Of a DNA stretch of 8,683 nt, positions 6,801-8,683 are shown one piece after another. Every line of letters starts with the position of its first letter. Position 1 is the first letter of the stretch. Source of the stretch: Euryarchaeota archaeon UBA561 (GTDB lineage: Archaea; Thermoplasmatota; Poseidoniia; Poseidoniales; Poseidoniaceae); the NCBI GenBank assembly GCA_002502295.1, contig DANX01000037.1, positions 1-8,683 on the forward strand. Direction: 5' to 3'. The translations under genes and the position numbers were made by a program. A model generated the notes under the pieces. The model was not told the DNA's origin, searched no databases, and was given only the letters and a program-made list of their open reading frames with translations.

Positions 6801-8683
6801 AAACAGCATTGGATCGCCACAGGCACTGACAGGCGCCGAGTCAGGTCAAGACATCAACCTCATCGGACAAATTCGATTGCAGGATTTGAACGATGCACCT
6901 GACCCAAGTTCGTACTTCCTCGTGCTGGAATTGAAGCACGTGAACAGCACGGATGGAAACATCACCATCGAATGGGAAGAAGTAGCGAACCGCTCTGGTG
7001 TCATCGGTGGCGACTTTAATTGGAACGTTGACCTCGGTGCAGCCGCAGGAAGCGAAACCTACCGCTTCGCTGTACGCGGCTATGATGGCGGGGACCTCCT
7101 CTGCCCACCATCGTCGTACAATCCCGATGAGACATGTGCCATTCCATTTGACATCACCATCGATACCTACGAACCAAACCTCCTCGATCTCCAAGTGTTG
7201 AGTCCGGGAACGGATTCCAACGTGGATTCCAACTGGAGAACATTGCTTGACGACACTTGGGTGGTTCCTCAAACATCGCAGCAAATTCGCATGTCAAGCC
7301 AAGACTTGCCAAGCCCGCCTGCCTCCCTTGATATGCACCTTTGGGTGGAGCACGATCACGATAGCAACAGCGATGGAATTCCCGATGCTGACGAATACAT
7401 CACCATCACGCTCAACGGCGATGGCGAAGCCCCTACGGCCAACTATTCCGGAAATTACAACGATTACGCCAACGAAGGCTTGGAAGGTAAAGTCTCCATT
7501 TGGATTGAAGGTTATGACCTTGCGGGCAACCCCATTAACGGCGGTGGGCCAGGCTTCAATGACGACAAGGTAACCTATGTTTCAATGTCGTCAAAAACCC
7601 CGGTCATTCGTAATTTCTTCATTGAGGATTCGAAGGGCAATGGTTTCCTGAACTCGAACGAGATGCAATGGGACGGCACCTGGAACCAAACCATGTATGC
7701 GGGCAACACCTACCACCTCATTCTTGAGGCCAGCGATGACAACGGATGGCGCGACGTTGATTTCTTCCAAATGAATCTTGACAAAACAGCCGATGACATG
7801 ACCATCTGGTACTTCCCCCGAAATCAAACGGCTTGGACTGAGAGTCCCCACATCGACATCGTCTATGACGGTGATGTCGCCCCATCGATGTTGACCATGG
7901 ACAAAACGGCCCTCATCGACCCGTTCGAGTCGGACTTTATCCTCAACATCCCCATTCGAATTGATTGGGGCATTGTAGGAATGGACGGAAAAGACATTGA
8001 GCCCAAATTGCAGATGCAAGACCTCGATAACCCGCTCTACACGATGCTTTCCGGTGTACCAGGACGGTACATCCAGATTTGGCAATACAGCGACATCTTC
8101 CAACTTGACTTCCGCACAGACGAGGCGAACAACCTCATGGTGACGCCAATGTTCGAAGATGCCAGCGAACCGTTCACCAGCGATGTTCGCCAAGGGTTTG
8201 TATACGCAGGTGACACCATCCGGCTCACCGGTCAGTACGCCTTCCGTCAAGGTATTTTTGATAGCGTCTACATCAATCCGGAAATTGAAATGACCATGGA
8301 AATCGTTCGGCTTGACGCCCTCGATGATAGCAGCAAAGGCTACATTCAATATCCAGGTGATACCATTTACCATACCTTTGAAGGTGGTATATTTGACATC
8401 AACATCACGGCGCCGGTCTTCACCAACGAATACACCTACACGTACAAGCTGATCAACCTCCCCAACGGAGCAGAAGATCGCACAGCGGCCCTTTGTGCTA
8501 CATCGACGTCCTATGGTTGTGGTTCATTTGAAATTAAAGTCGACAGAACCGCACCTGAAGTTGTACCGCAAACATGGCTAGCTGAGAAAGGCGCCTTACC
8601 TGCGAGTGCCACCGACCGGATCATTGCCAACAATCTGTCCACAGCCAACTACCACTGCGTAGATATTCAGGCAATCATCAAAG
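3844..8683 (+). CDS. Giant secreted multi-domain surface protein (signal peptide, jelly roll, beta-sandwich modules), 3'-truncated
   Basis: The frame is open from ATG 3844 to the window end with no stop: at least 1613 residues. A Sec signal peptide is plain: basic start, hydrophobic core IFLMLLMLLAPF, and A-S-A cleavage after residue 26. Residues about 27-125 form a beta domain with the motif IHLPDGETVTGAS, echoed at 671-684 (FLLPEGAEVSSADF). Residues about 130-378 resemble the immune-inhibitor-A/MAM jelly roll (DFEG..., WGTNL, FDSWHNLE, WATVAIDLNDYINEYVQIRF, GWYVDNFRLGD). The DIADDGDIDYGF segment (617-627) and later beta-sandwich modules follow. Two end in Cys-loop-Cys then F-x-I-x-x-D (1087-1107, 1551-1567). 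EF-hand-like loops lie at 1173-1184 and 1262-1273. I count about 17 N-x-S/T sequons. No catalytic motif is visible, so adhesion, particle binding or a surface-layer role is inferred. An exoenzyme domain could still lie downstream. AGGTGA before the ATG supports the start. Confidence 0.9.
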   Translation, partial: MSNEPHPKTKPIFLMLLMLLAPFASANVTTFGDGNSSVDIEIRDGNDLQNLVDGAIHLPDGETVTGASMTVSTNMAEHGAHSRIDLDTTQRVWNPNYNNQLTDFSDESLFRYEEGTQATPVSLAAEGFLTDFEGTTGGFADSTEPGLMPSSGIGWEHGSLSSTDVPAGCSSGQECWGTNLADTNYTDDNDDGNNPASYLPFIVALRSTELFVDPLLKDKTAYFDSWHNLETSVGSQPNSKRFSDCAYLEIRSSPNPGFPPDNSNFDFISIDQQASTGLTMGTNYAQGGGGAQGSQWDGKISSGCDGLRNGSQPWNWGLAGSSTTAQNPSGWATVAIDLNDYINEYVQIRFVMDHTSRPALNIDDNMSGWYVDNFRLGDLLPQTASMTVRGMTPSTLGGQNHPNGYGILSIEAETSLSATLKVDVLDTNNNPIVGKDGSMMTGLSGDIIELWNIDTADHRAVNLKFNFDSGPDRLSTPILHGFSIGSRVGTGFNFTAMGPEQIDNGVWSTLGGGEPMFYTPNVKRDAYTPSLERSKFSYPITSITPMIQDDCSESPSIEVVPTGLSTSVSLQDGVKTAFDAPLFGFNSVVSYQGPCDVGGIWYDLEFGHHASHLRIDIADDGDIDYGFTEPAFDMFGRQTSFVSGTVDNINYAADHAALTLGVTGQATGGFFLLPEGAEVSSADFGMDQISIHSNNDPNEGFELILMAGSQSVVLGDMPNSTALVQEMLDQPMDFKGALNSLLTNPSVAGTHQDEFGRYWVMFRYMVDSPNASSGTSLDLVDLDVVYNYSTVLNAADGLDIELNQGIALWTGGATASVPVAVYSDTGGGVMLSDLSVSSSTGYTNTLSITDNPVGLYPNGDIYEVVTTHTVDSLTGTSLSEAWLTFESESGYIKFAWSEFMQFSEASDEDDHVQLESTSSVADIANGKEITWHFRVNPTWDDTPAVRMYAGLTTTSGVNGLPDAVLLQPSGGNAVENDAGITQFELQNSIGSPQALTGAESGQDINLIGQIRLQDLNDAPDPSSYFLVLELKHVNSTDGNITIEWEEVANRSGVIGGDFNWNVDLGAAAGSETYRFAVRGYDGGDLLCPPSSYNPDETCAIPFDITIDTYEPNLLDLQVLSPGTDSNVDSNWRTLLDDTWVVPQTSQQIRMSSQDLPSPPASLDMHLWVEHDHDSNSDGIPDADEYITITLNGDGEAPTANYSGNYNDYANEGLEGKVSIWIEGYDLAGNPINGGGPGFNDDKVTYVSMSSKTPVIRNFFIEDSKGNGFLNSNEMQWDGTWNQTMYAGNTYHLILEASDDNGWRDVDFFQMNLDKTADDMTIWYFPRNQTAWTESPHIDIVYDGDVAPSMLTMDKTALIDPFESDFILNIPIRIDWGIVGMDGKDIEPKLQMQDLDNPLYTMLSGVPGRYIQIWQYSDIFQLDFRTDEANNLMVTPMFEDASEPFTSDVRQGFVYAGDTIRLTGQYAFRQGIFDSVYINPEIEMTMEIVRLDALDDSSKGYIQYPGDTIYHTFEGGIFDINITAPVFTNEYTYTYKLINLPNGAEDRTAALCATSTSYGCGSFEIKVDRTAPEVVPQTWLAEKGALPASATDRIIANNLSTANYHCVDIQAIIK

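Noticed and set aside
7591..8373. Long minus-strand open frame of 260 codons inside the giant protein
   Set aside because: It lies wholly antisense to a continuous plus-strand frame with a signal peptide and clear domain motifs. Its translation shows no recognisable motif. It is best explained by codon bias in the real gene.

Overview
The window looks like a piece of a planktonic marine archaeon, most likely Marine Group II / Poseidoniales (Thermoplasmatota) or a close relative. The reasons are: a degenerate SelB-like elongation factor of a type I know only from archaea; archaeal-style TATA-like elements at the expected distance before two divergent starts; GGTGA-type Shine-Dalgarno sequences; mid-range GC; and a giant secreted Asn/Asp-rich multi-domain surface protein of the sort these genomes carry. 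The lineage is an inference; no rRNA or other taxonomic marker is present.

Layout. (1) 1-617, plus strand: the C-terminal two thirds of a PfkB-family sugar/nucleoside kinase, cut by the window edge. (2) 619-3745, minus strand: a three-gene cluster, probably one operon, read from right to left as hotdog acyl-CoA thioesterase (3745-3242), archaeal SelB-like protein aSelBL with a broken GTPase site (3201-2176), and an uncharacterised two-TM protein with a long disordered cytosolic-type tail (2145-619). The kinase and the last operon gene converge with only one base between their stop codons. (3) 3746-3843: a 98-bp divergent promoter region. (4) 3844 to beyond 8683, plus strand: an open frame of at least 1613 codons for an exported giant protein. 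It has a signal peptide, an N-terminal beta domain, an immune-inhibitor-A/MAM-like jelly roll, a series of beta-sandwich modules, two EF-hand-like calcium loops and many N-glycosylation sequons.

How the parts may work together. The kinase and thioesterase are small-molecule enzymes of unknown exact substrate. The SelB-like factor keeps its tRNA/ribosome-binding beta-barrels but not a normal nucleotide site, so it is the most intriguing protein for mechanism. Its co-transcription with a thioesterase and a membrane protein may hint at a non-translational use of aminoacyl-tRNA, but this is speculation. The giant protein is a cell-surface or secreted product that shares only the intergenic promoter region with the operon. 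I saw no RNA genes, CRISPR arrays, insertion sequences, integrases or attachment sites.
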